From positions 1 through 19,847 of the forward strand of contig JABFRZ010000444.1 of assembly GCA_013140785.1 (NCBI GenBank): 19,847 nt of DNA, written 5' to 3'. The stretch is from Planctomycetota bacterium. GTDB taxonomy: Bacteria > Planctomycetota > UBA1135 > GCA-002686595. The notes below the pieces were generated by a model. It had not been told where the DNA came from. It ran no database searches and saw nothing but the letters and a program-made list of their open reading frames with translations. The position numbers were made by a program, and so were the translations under genes. This document shows positions 7,089-15,460 of this stretch, in pieces (position 1 is the first letter of the stretch; every line of letters starts with the position of its first letter).

Positions 7089-7660
7089 CCGCAAGCTCGA
7101 GTTCTATTGCCGCCGCTGGGCGATCACCCGCGACGACTTGAACCCTACCGCGGCGGCGAGCTGTGGACGGACCTGCGAGCAGCCCGGGTCGCGCGGACCG
7201 GCACACGGCCTTCCCCTCATTGGGCCGCATCAGGTCCAGGGTTTGTTTTGCACGTTGCGCGCTCGGCGGGAGTTGGTGCGCCTATCACGACCCAGGTGCG
7301 AATCTCTCGCGCTCACGTCAGCCGCGCAAGAGATGCACTCAGTCCTCTCCTTGGACACGTTCCTTGGACGCGAGGACTCGAAGTCCTGGACGGAAAGTGA
7401 GCGGACGGGACCTTTGCGTTGTACGGGTGCAGAGCATTCGCTGGCGCGAGAACTCCGAACGCAGCGACGAACTCTCGAGCGTCGAGGCACGAGAGACTCT
7501 CGCGCGCCTACGCAGTGCTTCGGATTGTGAGTGATCGAGCGTGCGGCCACGCTGCAGCTGCAGCGGTCTTGTGCCGTTGCGCCTGCAGTCTAGCCAGAGG
7601 CTGTGTGGGCAGACGCCGGCAGTCTGAACGACGATCCCCCCAACTGATTCGAGGTCTCCA
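7089..7660 (+). other. Gene-poor stretch upstream of the di-heme oxidoreductase gene
   Basis: 572 bases with no ORF I can support: the open frames are short, lack family motifs and have unbiased third positions. It contains a hairpin AGGACT-CGA-AGTCCT at 7373-7387, a nearby short direct repeat CCTTGGAC (about 7349 and 7362), and a perfect 16-base palindrome at 7550-7565. It presumably carries the promoter of the downstream cytochrome gene, but I cannot place -35/-10 elements with confidence. Confidence 0.5.
7550..7565. promoter_or_regulatory. Perfect 16-base palindrome, possible operator
   Basis: CGCTGCAGCTGCAGCG equals its own reverse complement and lies about 95 bases before the di-heme gene start. 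Its size and position would suit a dimeric regulator site. A chance palindrome in GC-rich DNA is also plausible. Confidence 0.25.
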
Positions 7661-9262
7661 ATGAAGACAAAGAAGAACGGAACGATGTGCGGAGTGGGCA
7701 GACTCGGGATGTTGCTCCTCGCTCCATGGTTCGCGGCCGCGACAGCCGCGGCGCAGCTGACCGACCTGACTCAGACGCCCAATGCGGCTGGCGCCGGAAT
7801 CGCCAAGTCTCTGGAGCAAGAGATCGGTCCCGGGCGAGGCGACGTACTCACGCCGGGCTCGTCGCGGTTCCTCATCGCCCGCGATCCGTTCCGCTCCATC
7901 CGCCGCGGGCGCCAGCTGTTCCAGCGCAAATTCACGGCTGCGCAGGGGGTGGGGCCGCGCACAGGCGATGGCGTAGGCGACATCGAGGGCGACGCGTCCT
8001 GCGGTGCTGGCCTGGCGGACAGCTGCGCGTCGTGCCACGGGCGCCCGCGCGGTGCGGCCGGCTTCGGAGGGGACGTGTTCACGCGCCCGGACAGCCGTGA
8101 CGCTCCGCACCTCTTCGGCCTGGGACTGCAGGAGATGCTGGCCGACGAGATCACCAAGGACCTGAGAACGACTCGCACCAAGGCCATCGTCCTCGCGCAC
8201 GGGCAGGGCATCTCGGTGACCCTGCCTCTGCGCAGCAAGGGCATCGGCTACGGCTTCATCACGGCCTTGCCTGACGGCAGCGTGTTGACCGGGGGTGTCG
8301 AGGGCGTCGACCCGGACCTGCGCGTTCGGCCCTTCTTCGCCCAGGGCGCGACGATCTCGATCCGAGAGTTCATCGTCGGCGCGTGCAACGCCGAGATGGG
8401 GCTCGAGGCTCCGGATCCGGATCTCCTGGCCGCATCCGAGGGGGAGATCGTCACGACCCCGGCGGGGATGGTGCTCAACGGCAAGAGCGACAGGATCGAG
8501 GCGCCTCCGGTGAAGACGCCGGGCGCGGATCCCGACGGGGATGGCGTCGCCAACGAGATCGACACGGCGGTGGTGGACCACTTGGAGTTCTACCTGCTGA
8601 ACTACTTCAAGCCGGCGATCGGCCGACAGTCCGACGCGGCCCGGGAGGGCCGGCGTGTGTTCGAGGACATCGGCTGCGCGGCTTGCCACGTCCCGGACCT
8701 GCTCGTCCGCCGCGATCGTCGCGTAGCCGACGTGGAGACGACGTTCGACCCGCTCAACGGGATCTTCAATCGCCTCTTCGCGACGGCGACGGGACGCTTC
8801 ACCAACGTCGACGACGGATCCGGATTCCCGACGCGCAAGGGACCCTCCCTGCGGCCGTTCCTGGTGAGGAACATCCTCGCCGACTTCAAGCGTCACGATC
8901 TGGGGCCGAACTTCCACGAGCGGAACTTCGACGGCAGCGTGACGACGCACTTCCTCACCGAGCCTCTCTGGGGCGTCGCCTCCACGGCACCGTACGGCCA
9001 CGACGGTCGTAGCACGAACCTCGAAGAGGTGATTCTGCGCCACGGTGGCGAGGCCTTGTCCGCGCGTAACACGTTCGCGGCGATGCACGCCGTTCAGCAG
9101 ACTCAGCTGATGGCTTTCCTCGGCACCTTGGTGCTCTTCCCGCCGGACGACACGGCCTCGAACCTCGATCCGGGCGACCCCGCGACCATCGGGTTCCCGC
9201 AGTTCGGGCACGGTAGCGTCAAGTTGACCGCGCTCTTCAACAACCCGAGCGACATCGAGTGA
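7661..9262 (+). CDS. Secreted di-heme oxidoreductase (DUF1111 / DHOR family)
   Basis: A 533-aa exported c-type cytochrome-like enzyme. The N-terminus has a signal peptide (MLLLAPWFAAATAAAQ, cleavage probably after Ala31). Two heme c attachment sites are visible: CASCH at residues 122-126, in the DUF1111 context SCASCHGRPRGAAGFGG, and CAACH at 339-343. Between them lies GIGYGFITALPDGSV and an acidic, Ca-binding-like stretch DPDGDGVANEID (about 290-301). Family features near the C-terminus include LWGVASTAPYGHDGRS and EEVILRHGGEA. It is probably periplasmic and redox-active; the family is related to MauG and bacterial di-heme peroxidases, but substrates are mostly unknown. The start is supported by GAGGT about ten bases upstream of the ATG. 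The next (broken) reading frame begins with a GTG overlapping its stop codon. Confidence 0.92.
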   Translation: MKTKKNGTMCGVGRLGMLLLAPWFAAATAAAQLTDLTQTPNAAGAGIAKSLEQEIGPGRGDVLTPGSSRFLIARDPFRSIRRGRQLFQRKFTAAQGVGPRTGDGVGDIEGDASCGAGLADSCASCHGRPRGAAGFGGDVFTRPDSRDAPHLFGLGLQEMLADEITKDLRTTRTKAIVLAHGQGISVTLPLRSKGIGYGFITALPDGSVLTGGVEGVDPDLRVRPFFAQGATISIREFIVGACNAEMGLEAPDPDLLAASEGEIVTTPAGMVLNGKSDRIEAPPVKTPGADPDGDGVANEIDTAVVDHLEFYLLNYFKPAIGRQSDAAREGRRVFEDIGCAACHVPDLLVRRDRRVADVETTFDPLNGIFNRLFATATGRFTNVDDGSGFPTRKGPSLRPFLVRNILADFKRHDLGPNFHERNFDGSVTTHFLTEPLWGVASTAPYGHDGRSTNLEEVILRHGGEALSARNTFAAMHAVQQTQLMAFLGTLVLFPPDDTASNLDPGDPATIGFPQFGHGSVKLTALFNNPSDIE

Positions 9263-9997
9263 ACACTCGCAGGCGGCTCGCCGGCCAGGCTCGGCCGGCG
9301 AACCGCACTCGCTTCGAGGATGATCGGTTCTTCGATCCCGCGAGGTTTGGTCAGCACACCCACGGATGTGACCGTGCCGTAAATTGCAGCGCCGGGCCCG
9401 GCGGGCATGCGCTGTCGAGTGCGCCCTTCCGCATCGACCAGATCATCCGGGGCCATCCCGCGATCCTCGGCATGGCGCAGCCGCCCGAGAGCATCTGCGC
9501 ACCCGAGAACTTCGACGACGTCTTCTGCTACCAGGCCGACTCCGGCACGTGGAGCAACGTCATCGCCTCGGTGGGCGTCATGGCGATCGGCGGCAACCCG
9601 GCCAGCGCACTGTTCTTGCTCGGGCTCGAACGGCTCGCCCCAGAACTGCCTGCTCACCAACCGACACTGCATCACCTCGGACGGCGACTGCAACAACGTC
9701 CGAGTTCGTCTTCAAGTACAACTGCACGGGCTGCAAGAGCGGCGCGCCGACGACGGGCGACTGGCAGGGCTTCCACTGCGACGAGGTCGTGGCCTTCAGC
9801 CCGGTCTCGAGCTGCGACCAGGGCCCAAGGTGTCCACGGCCACCACCTGTAGCGCGCTCGCCGCCGTCGACCTCATCAATCTGAGCGTGAGCAACGGCGG
9901 ACCCTTCGCCGGCACGAACGAGATCGTGTCGCCGGGGCAGGAGCTTCGGCCCCAGCACTCCGGTCGGCCCCCCCGTGGCGGTCGCATCCAGAAGTAG
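9259..9997 (+). pseudogene. Trypsin-like (S1) serine protease relic, multiply frameshifted
   Basis: Coherent protein-like sequence is spread over changing frames. From the GTG at 9259, overlapping the previous stop, one frame gives FRIDQIIRGHPAILGMAQ, ENFDDVFCYQAD and WSNVIASVGVMAIGGNPAS. Around 9610-9622 the signal moves to a second frame: SGSNGSPQNCLLTNRHCIT, where TNRHC fits the catalytic-His box of S1 proteases (His at 9665-9667). Near 9700 it moves to a third frame: EFVFKYNCTGCKSGAP and WQGFHCDEVVAFSPVSSC. Near 9823 it returns to the second frame and runs to TAG at 9995-9997. No GDSGG box is found. This resembles secreted trypsin/lysyl-endopeptidase-type proteins. The neighbouring genes are intact, so true decay is more likely than general sequencing error, but raw-read support is needed. 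The real 5' end is uncertain. Confidence 0.6.
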
Positions 9998-10060
9998 GCG
10001 CACCAGGGTCCGCGCGGATCCGCCCTTGTCTCGTCGGCGCCCTGCGAGTCTCATCTCGTC

Positions 10061-11791
10061 GTGTTCGTCCCGAAGCAAGGGCCTGCGCTGCGAGTCCTGG
10101 TGTCCACGTTGCTCGCCGGCTGCGCGCTGGGCGAGCCGCAGGCGAGCACGCCGGGAGTCCTCGCACGCGAGGTCGAAGGCGCGTTCCCCGTGCGTGAGGT
10201 CACGGTGTTCAAGGATGGGCACGCCTTCGTGCTGCGCGAGACGACCCGCGCCGCCGACGCGGCCGGCAACGTCGTGCTCGACGACCTGCCCGAGCCGGTG
10301 CTCGGCACCTTCTGGCCCTATGCGAGCGGTGGGGCGAAGCTCGTCTCCGCCACGGCGCGGCGCGAGAGCGTGAACCAGGAGCGCACGGCGCTCGACCTCG
10401 TCCAGCTCCTGCGCGCGAACGTCGGACGCGAGCTCACACTGATCGACGTCGACGGCGGCCGCATCCAGGGCAAGCTGCTGGGGCTGACCCGACGCTCCGG
10501 CGAGGAAGTCGAGGCCAGCGAGCCCGGGAGTGGACGACCGCGACCCGAGGAATTCGGCTCGATCGTGCGCATCGCGACGGCGAGCGGGACGCGCGTGCTC
10601 CCGGTTGCGCGCGTGCGTGAGCTCGAGACGGAGGGCGAGCTCGGTGAACGCTTCGGCGAGGAAGCCTTGCACGAGCGCCTGTCGTTGCGCGTCGATCGTC
10701 CGGCCAGCCGAGTGACGGTTGGCGTCGCCTACGTGCAGAAGGGGCTGCGCTGGATCCCGGCCTACCGGCTGGACCTCGACGGCGACGGCCAGGCCGCGGT
10801 GCGGCTCGAGGCGACGCTCGTGAACGATCTGATCGACCTGGAAGGCGCAACGGTGCACCTCGTGGTCGGGGCGCCGCGCTTCGAGTTCGCGGGCGAGCTC
10901 GACCCGATGGCGTTGCGCGAGGTCGCGGCGGGCATCGGCTCGCGCGCGCAGCCCTTCGATCGTTTCTCGAACCTCGCCGGCAACTCGAACATGCTCACGA
11001 CCCAGGTGGCGGGCTACGTCGAGGGTGCGCCCGCCCCGAGCGCGCCAGCGCTGGCCGGGGAAGCCGCCGGGGAAGATCTCTACCTCTACACCGTGCGCGA
11101 CGTGACGCTGCGGAAAGGCGAGCGCCTGGTCCTGCCGCTCTCCGAGTTCACGCTCCCCTACCGCGACGTCTTCGTGCTGGACGTGCCGATCGGCCCGCCG
11201 CCCGAGCTGTTCGAGAGCTTCTCGGGCGAGCGCGCACTGGAGCTGGCGCGCCTGCTCGCCGCGCCGAAGGCCGTGCACACGCTGCGCCTGGACAACACCT
11301 CGCAGGCGCCCCTCACGACCGCGCCCGCGCTCGTGCTGGAGGGCGGCAAGCTGCTCGCCCAGGGACGGATGCTCTACACGCCGCCCGGCGGCCGCACCGA
11401 CGTCGCCATCAATCCGGCCGTCGACGTGCGCGTCGAGCTCGAGGAGCGCGAATCCGGGCGCACGAGCGAGCGCATCCTCGACACGGACTACTTGCGCATC
11501 GGTCTGGCCGGCTCCATCCGCCTCTCGAACCAGAAGCGCGAGCCGATCGAGCTCGAGGTGCGCCGCAGCGTGCTCGGCCTGGTGGACGAGGTCGGTCAAG
11601 GCGGCGAGAAACAGCAGCGCGGCCTCATGGAGGCCTGGGGCGGCAGCGCGATGCCGGCCTGGTGGGGCTGGTACTCCTGGCCGGGCTGGTGGTTCCGTTT
11701 CAACGGCAGCGGGCGCTTCACCTGGGACGTGACGCTCGAACCGGGCGCGAGCGTGGCACTCGAGTCGAGCTGGCACTACTTCTGGCGCTGA
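10061..11791 (+). CDS. DUF4139-family lipoprotein with Trp-rich C-terminal segment
   Basis: A 576-aa protein with a short signal ending in a lipobox (LVSTLLAGC, Cys21), so it is probably a lipid-anchored envelope protein. Early residues VREVTVFKDGHAFVLRE resemble the N-terminal mucoidy/DUF4140-like part. The central stretch VGVAYVQKGLRWIPAYRLDL followed by LEATLVNDLIDLEGATVHLVVGAP is the DUF4139 signature. The middle contains DVTLRKGERLVLPL and RLDNTSQAPLTTAPALVLEG, also family-like. Residues about 534-545 are very Trp-rich (WWGWYSWPGWWF), which is unusual. The start is a GTG at 10061; no ATG precedes the lipobox in frame. Function of the family is unknown. It converges on the propeller gene. 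Confidence 0.85.
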   Translation: MFVPKQGPALRVLVSTLLAGCALGEPQASTPGVLAREVEGAFPVREVTVFKDGHAFVLRETTRAADAAGNVVLDDLPEPVLGTFWPYASGGAKLVSATARRESVNQERTALDLVQLLRANVGRELTLIDVDGGRIQGKLLGLTRRSGEEVEASEPGSGRPRPEEFGSIVRIATASGTRVLPVARVRELETEGELGERFGEEALHERLSLRVDRPASRVTVGVAYVQKGLRWIPAYRLDLDGDGQAAVRLEATLVNDLIDLEGATVHLVVGAPRFEFAGELDPMALREVAAGIGSRAQPFDRFSNLAGNSNMLTTQVAGYVEGAPAPSAPALAGEAAGEDLYLYTVRDVTLRKGERLVLPLSEFTLPYRDVFVLDVPIGPPPELFESFSGERALELARLLAAPKAVHTLRLDNTSQAPLTTAPALVLEGGKLLAQGRMLYTPPGGRTDVAINPAVDVRVELEERESGRTSERILDTDYLRIGLAGSIRLSNQKREPIELEVRRSVLGLVDEVGQGGEKQQRGLMEAWGGSAMPAWWGWYSWPGWWFRFNGSGRFTWDVTLEPGASVALESSWHYFWR

Positions 11792-11802
11792 GGCGAGCGC
11801 CA
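11783..11802 (+). terminator. Hairpin over the DUF4139 stop codon
   Basis: TGGCGCT and AGCGCCA form a seven-base stem with a six-base loop. The stem overlaps the stop codon at 11789-11791, between two convergent genes. There is no T-tract, so it is at best a weak or factor-assisted terminator. Confidence 0.3.
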
Positions 11803-11872
11803 ACGCGGCTCGGCTGCTCTCGTCGGGACTGCTCTCGAACCGGTAGACATCGCCCGCGATCGGGCCGATCGG

Positions 11873-13492
11873 CTAGGGCGGGGCCAGCGCCAGCGGCAGT
11901 CGGCTGAGATCGATCGGAACGCTGTACAGGAAGGGGCCGGAGTCGCTCTGGGCCGTCTGCAGGAACACCGCTCTGCCGTCCGCGCTGACCTCGAAGCTCG
12001 AGAGTGCACCCGGGGGGAGGGCGGCGTTCAGCTGGAGCGGGGGCGCGCTGCCGTCGATCGCCAGACTGTAGAGCTCGTCGGTCCCGAGCGTGTCTCGCTC
12101 GACCGTGTAGACGACCCGCGTTCCGTCCGGGCCGAACCGGAAGCTCCCGATGCTGCCGCCGTGGGCGGGCGCTGGTCGGCGGACCCTGGGCCGCCGTCCT
12201 CCGTCGATGGGCGAGATGTAGAGCTCGAAAAGCCCGTCCTTCCGCTCGTCGGCTACATAGACGACCCGGCGACTGTCCGGTGAGATCGAGGCGGCCATCA
12301 CCTGCCCGCCGGGGACGAGCCGGCCGTTGATGCGCACGGGATTCTGACTCCGGTCGCAGGGAACGCTGTAGATCTGTTCGACGCCGTTCTCGCGAGCGGA
12401 GTACATCACTCGCGTGCTGTCGGGACTGAACTGGTACCCGCGGACGTCTCCGTCCGCAGCGAGCGCGTGATTCAGCTGGATCACGGGGCCGCTGGCATCG
12501 ATCGAAGCGCTGAAGAGCTCGAAGCGCCCGTCCTGGATGGCGTCGGCACTGTACAGGACCCAGGTTCCGTCCGGGCTGAGTTGATGTCCCACGATATCCC
12601 CGTAGGGTGTCATCGGTTCGCTGAGCCGGATCGGATTCGAGCCGCCGTCGATGGGCGCGGCGTAGAGTCCGAGGCCTTCGGTGGGCGAATAGGCCGAGAA
12701 GACCACCGTGCTCCCATCCGGAGTGAACGAGTAGCGCGGCTGCCCGTAGCCCACCCCCAGCCCGACGTCGAGCATCACCGCGGCCGAGCTGCCGTCGATC
12801 GCGCGGCAGAAGAGATGAGTGCCTTCGCCGTAGATCGAGGAGACGAACAGCGCGCGGCTCCCGTCCAGAGTCGTGCGGAAGTCGGTGACCATCGCGCCGG
12901 GCTCGCTCAGCTGGACAGGGAACTGGCTGCCGTCGACGGGAACGGCGTACAACGGGTCCGGGTCGAAGTGGTTCTCTTCCGGCCGGTACAGGACGTGCGT
13001 TCCGTCCGCGCTGACCTGGAAGGCGAAATCCGAGTCGTCGCAGGTCGCGCAGCCGATCCCGGCGATGTGGATCGGCGGCGCGCTGCCGTTGACCGGCGCG
13101 CTCATCAGCCCCCCCCAATAGACCACGAAGACGACATGGCTCCCATCGGGGGTGACCTGCCAGGGGCCGAGGTCCTGTTCGAGAGTGAGCGGAAGGTTGA
13201 GCTGGACCGGGCTCGCGCTGCCATCCGTCGGGACGCCGTAGAGCTCGTCGGGCGGCCAGAACTGATCCTGATCGACGGAGTAGACGACGTGGCCGCCGTC
13301 GGAAGTCACCTGGAAGGACACGATGCGACCCGCGCCCGATTGCGGCATCGGCCCGTTGAGCTTGACGCTCTGCGAAGCCCGCAGCGTGGCCTGAGGAAGG
13401 AGACAGAGACCGACACCGATCCAGGGCCGCGCGCGGCGCGCCGCGCGCACTCTCGAGGACTGCCGGGATTCCTGCCGTCGGGGAGCGCTCAT
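11873..13492 (-). CDS. Exported TolB/WD40-like beta-propeller protein (ten PD40-type repeats)
   Basis: A 539-aa protein. After a basic N-terminus (RVRAARRARPWIGVGLCLL) that probably forms an export signal, the whole chain is about ten repeats of roughly 45-55 residues. Each has the PD40 core xVSPDGTxVVYS followed by LYSVPIDGS and PVQLN. Examples are VTSDGGHVVYSVD, FTPDGSTVVFSAYS, LSPDGTWVLYSADA, FSPDSTRVMYSAR and FGPDGTRVVYTVERD. Such repeats fold as beta-propeller blades; TolB is the best-known relative, but tol-pal genes are absent here, so a Tol role is not implied. Ten units is more than one common six- to eight-bladed propeller, so two propellers or a large one are possible. GAGAGG upstream of the ATG at 13492 is a plausible ribosome site. 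Molecular role is unknown. Confidence 0.88.
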   Translation of the reverse strand: MSAPRRQESRQSSRVRAARRARPWIGVGLCLLPQATLRASQSVKLNGPMPQSGAGRIVSFQVTSDGGHVVYSVDQDQFWPPDELYGVPTDGSASPVQLNLPLTLEQDLGPWQVTPDGSHVVFVVYWGGLMSAPVNGSAPPIHIAGIGCATCDDSDFAFQVSADGTHVLYRPEENHFDPDPLYAVPVDGSQFPVQLSEPGAMVTDFRTTLDGSRALFVSSIYGEGTHLFCRAIDGSSAAVMLDVGLGVGYGQPRYSFTPDGSTVVFSAYSPTEGLGLYAAPIDGGSNPIRLSEPMTPYGDIVGHQLSPDGTWVLYSADAIQDGRFELFSASIDASGPVIQLNHALAADGDVRGYQFSPDSTRVMYSARENGVEQIYSVPCDRSQNPVRINGRLVPGGQVMAASISPDSRRVVYVADERKDGLFELYISPIDGGRRPRVRRPAPAHGGSIGSFRFGPDGTRVVYTVERDTLGTDELYSLAIDGSAPPLQLNAALPPGALSSFEVSADGRAVFLQTAQSDSGPFLYSVPIDLSRLPLALAPP

Positions 13493-13588
13493 GGATGCCT
13501 CTCGTTACTTGGCCGAGGTTCTGCCGCCACGCTAGGGCCCGCACGGGCCGCGCAGCACGCCGCGGGCTTCGTACCTGGGCGGTGATTC

Positions 13589-13945
13589 ATGCGTAGATCA
13601 GCGGGACCTCGGTGGATTCCGGCGCCCCTAGCGCCCTCGAGGTCCTCGGCTTCCGAGCTCAGCCCGCGCCCGAGGACTGCTGGCCCATCACGCCAGCTGC
13701 CCCAGCCGGCCGCCGACGCGACGGAGCTTCTGCAAGGGTTGCTGTGGGGCGAGGACATGCAACCATCGACGGCACACCCCGAGATCCTCGTGCGTGCTGG
13801 CAAGGTCCTCGTGATCGTGTCGTTCCCGGCTGACAGCCCGGTAGGCGACTGGGTCTGCACGCGGTTGCGCCAGCGGTTCGGCCTGCGCATTCCCCGCTTC
13901 GAACAGCTGAGCACGAGCTCGGACCCGCGATGGAGGCCTGCCTGA
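13589..13945 (+). CDS. Hypothetical small protein, weak
   Basis: A 118-aa ORF with a GGCGGTGA-like ribosome site before its ATG. The C-terminal half (ATELLQGLLWGEDMQP, KVLVIVSFPADSPVGDW, VCTRLRQRFGLRIP) has G/C-biased third positions and a natural composition. The N-terminal half is Pro/Ser/Arg-rich, and another frame looks equally protein-like there, so a frameshifted remnant is possible. I do not recognise a family. Confidence 0.28.
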   Translation: MRRSAGPRWIPAPLAPSRSSASELSPRPRTAGPSRQLPQPAADATELLQGLLWGEDMQPSTAHPEILVRAGKVLVIVSFPADSPVGDWVCTRLRQRFGLRIPRFEQLSTSSDPRWRPA

Positions 13946-13975
13946 CCCAGGACGTCGAGGCGGGGCTGAAGTTAG

Positions 13976-14090
13976 ACCGTGGCGGACCTGAACCGCGACG
14001 GTCTCCTGGACCTGGTCTCCGCCTCGAGGTTCACCGTGTCCCTGCAGATCGCGAATGGCGCCGCAAGCTATGCCTCCCAGGACCTTCGTG
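13976..14090 (+). pseudogene. FG-GAP/VCBS repeat fragment
   Basis: The translation TVADLNRDGLLDLVSAS, followed by FTVSLQIANGAASYA, is a canonical FG-GAP/VCBS blade with the Ca-binding DLNRDGLLDL loop. An in-frame TAG lies immediately upstream at 13973-13975, and no further blades follow before composition changes near 14090. It is best read as a leftover of a larger propeller gene of the type seen intact at the right edge of the window. Confidence 0.5.
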
Positions 14091-14296
14091 ACCCATGGGG
14101 GCATCGGCCGAGCCGCTCACCGATGCAGACGTGGCGCGGAGGCCAACCAGGTGGGCGGCATCACGGAGCTCTGGCTGAGCTTCATCCCGCCCGCGTACCG
14201 GCGCACACGCTGATCCGCGGCGCGAGCGCGGGATTGGGCGGGAATGAGTGGAACCTCTACCATGGACGACGCCGCTTCCCCTCCGCCCGTCGAGCC

Positions 14297-14941
14297 ATGC
14301 CGCGCACCCTCCTCAACCTTTCCGTCGGCTTCTCGCTCCTCGTCGGAGGCGCCTGCCAGAGCGCGTATTACGCGACGATGGAGAAGTTCGGGGTACACAA
14401 GCGCGAGATCCTTGTCGACCGCGTCGAAGAAGGTCGTGAGGCTCAGGCCGATGCGAAGACCGAGATCGTCGACGCGCTCGAGGCCTTCAAGGCCGTCGCC
14501 GGGTTCGAGGGCGGCGAGCTCGAGACGGTCTACGAGCGACTGAAGGACCAGTACGAGTCCAGCGCCGACGCGGTCGGGGAGGTCCGTGACCGAATCGCGT
14601 CGATCGAGGACGTCGCCTCGGCACTTTTCGAGGAGTGGTCGAGCGAGATCGATGGCATGCAGAACGCCGAACTGAAGGGCGAGAGCCAGCAGATGCTGGC
14701 CGAGACCAAGGTCCGGTACGGCACGCTCATCACCGCCATGCGCGCGGCGGAGTCGAAGATGGAGCCCGTCCTGACGGCGCTGCGGGACCACGTCACGTTC
14801 CTCAAGCACAACCTCAACGCGCGCGCGATCGCCTCGCTCCAGAAAAGCCTGTTCTCGATCGAGAGCAACGTGGACGCCCTCGTGGTCGACATGGAGAAGT
14901 CGATCGCCGAGGCCGATGCCTTCATCGCCTCGATGAAGTGA
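14297..14941 (+). CDS. DUF2959 family protein, probable lipoprotein
   Basis: A 214-aa protein closely following the DUF2959 pattern. The N-terminal signal (LLNLSVGFSLLVGGAC) ends at Cys20 in front of QSAYYATMEKFGVHKREIL, a conserved family opening. DRVEEGREAQADAKTE follows, then a long heptad-rich helical body (about residues 45-210) ending in FLKHNLNARAIASLQ and EKSIAEADAFIASMK. The lipobox is imperfect (Gly at -3), so lipidation is probable, not certain. The long helices suggest a coiled-coil envelope protein; function is unknown. The frame is open upstream to 13979, but the signal peptide and family homology fix the ATG at 14297. It stands alone; no operon partner is evident. Confidence 0.9.
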   Translation: MPRTLLNLSVGFSLLVGGACQSAYYATMEKFGVHKREILVDRVEEGREAQADAKTEIVDALEAFKAVAGFEGGELETVYERLKDQYESSADAVGEVRDRIASIEDVASALFEEWSSEIDGMQNAELKGESQQMLAETKVRYGTLITAMRAAESKMEPVLTALRDHVTFLKHNLNARAIASLQKSLFSIESNVDALVVDMEKSIAEADAFIASMK

Positions 14942-15090
14942 GGCAGACGCGCGCGGAGTGCGTGACTCGCAACAGCACGCGCCGCTCCTTCGGATTCCAC
15001 AGCGCCAGGAGCCTCATCGCTCACATCTTCCTGTGCTGCTCAGGCATCACGCTTCGGCCCGTGCACCGATTCGCGCTTGCACCCAACCGA

Positions 15091-15194
15091 CAGGAGAGCC
15101 CGTTTCGGGCCTCCAGCTCACCGCTTTCGGGGTGTGTGGTGTGCCGGTCACTGGCCAGGTGCCTGTTCTCTGTTCGACTCCAGGGCGAGTCGAG
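15091..15194. repeat. Imperfect direct repeat, copy A
   Basis: Aligns over its full length with 15461-15565, roughly 70% identical by eye with a few short gaps. It starts with a hairpin GCCCG-TTT-CGGGC (about 15098-15110), continues CTCCAGCT, and ends near TGTTCGACTCCAG and GTCGAG. No tRNA T-stem pairing flanks the TTCGACT. The strand of any transcript is unknown. Confidence 0.6.
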
Positions 15195-15460
15195 ACGGCG
15201 TCGGGTGCGAACTCGTCCGTCACCGCGCAGCCCCGGATCGCCGCTTCTCCCCGGCCGGGCTCTTACGCTGCGGCCGAGGCCCCCGAGCTTGTGCGCCCTC
15301 TGCCCGGATTAGGACCACATGAGTTGGTAGACATGCCTGTACTCAACCTCGAAAGGCGATGAGCCCTCGGTACAGTCGGTTCTGGATCAGCATTCTCGCC
15401 TTCCTCAGCAGCCGCTCGGTATCCGGTGGCCGGACATCCCGTACAAGCCTGCGCGTTGCT

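Larger units (their letters stand above)
13493..14296 (+). other. Degenerate stretch between propeller and DUF2959 genes
   Basis: About 800 bases without a firmly supported gene. It holds one weak plus-strand ORF (13589-13945) and a fragment with an FG-GAP/VCBS motif (about 13976-14090), described separately. Frame preference changes along the stretch, as expected of eroding coding DNA. The frame of the downstream DUF2959 gene is open back to 13979, but homology begins only at 14297. Confidence 0.45.

Noticed and set aside
7508..9211. Minus-strand ORF of 567 codons opposite the di-heme gene
   Set aside because: The plus frame has two CxxCH sites, a signal peptide and DUF1111 motifs; the antisense product has none.
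9578..11803. Very long minus-strand ORF (741 codons) opposite the DUF4139 gene
   Set aside because: Arg/Ala/His-rich low-information translation, no family motifs, exactly antisense to a lipobox-bearing DUF4139 gene; a typical GC-rich shadow.
11718..13544. Alternative minus frame of 608 codons over the propeller gene
   Set aside because: Arg/Pro-rich without repeats; the other minus frame has ten regular PD40 units.
15300..15400. tRNA-Leu-like wording (GAGTTGGTAGACATGC, CTCAA)
   Set aside because: No anticodon stem or matching acceptor stem can be drawn; likely coincidence or a very old relic.
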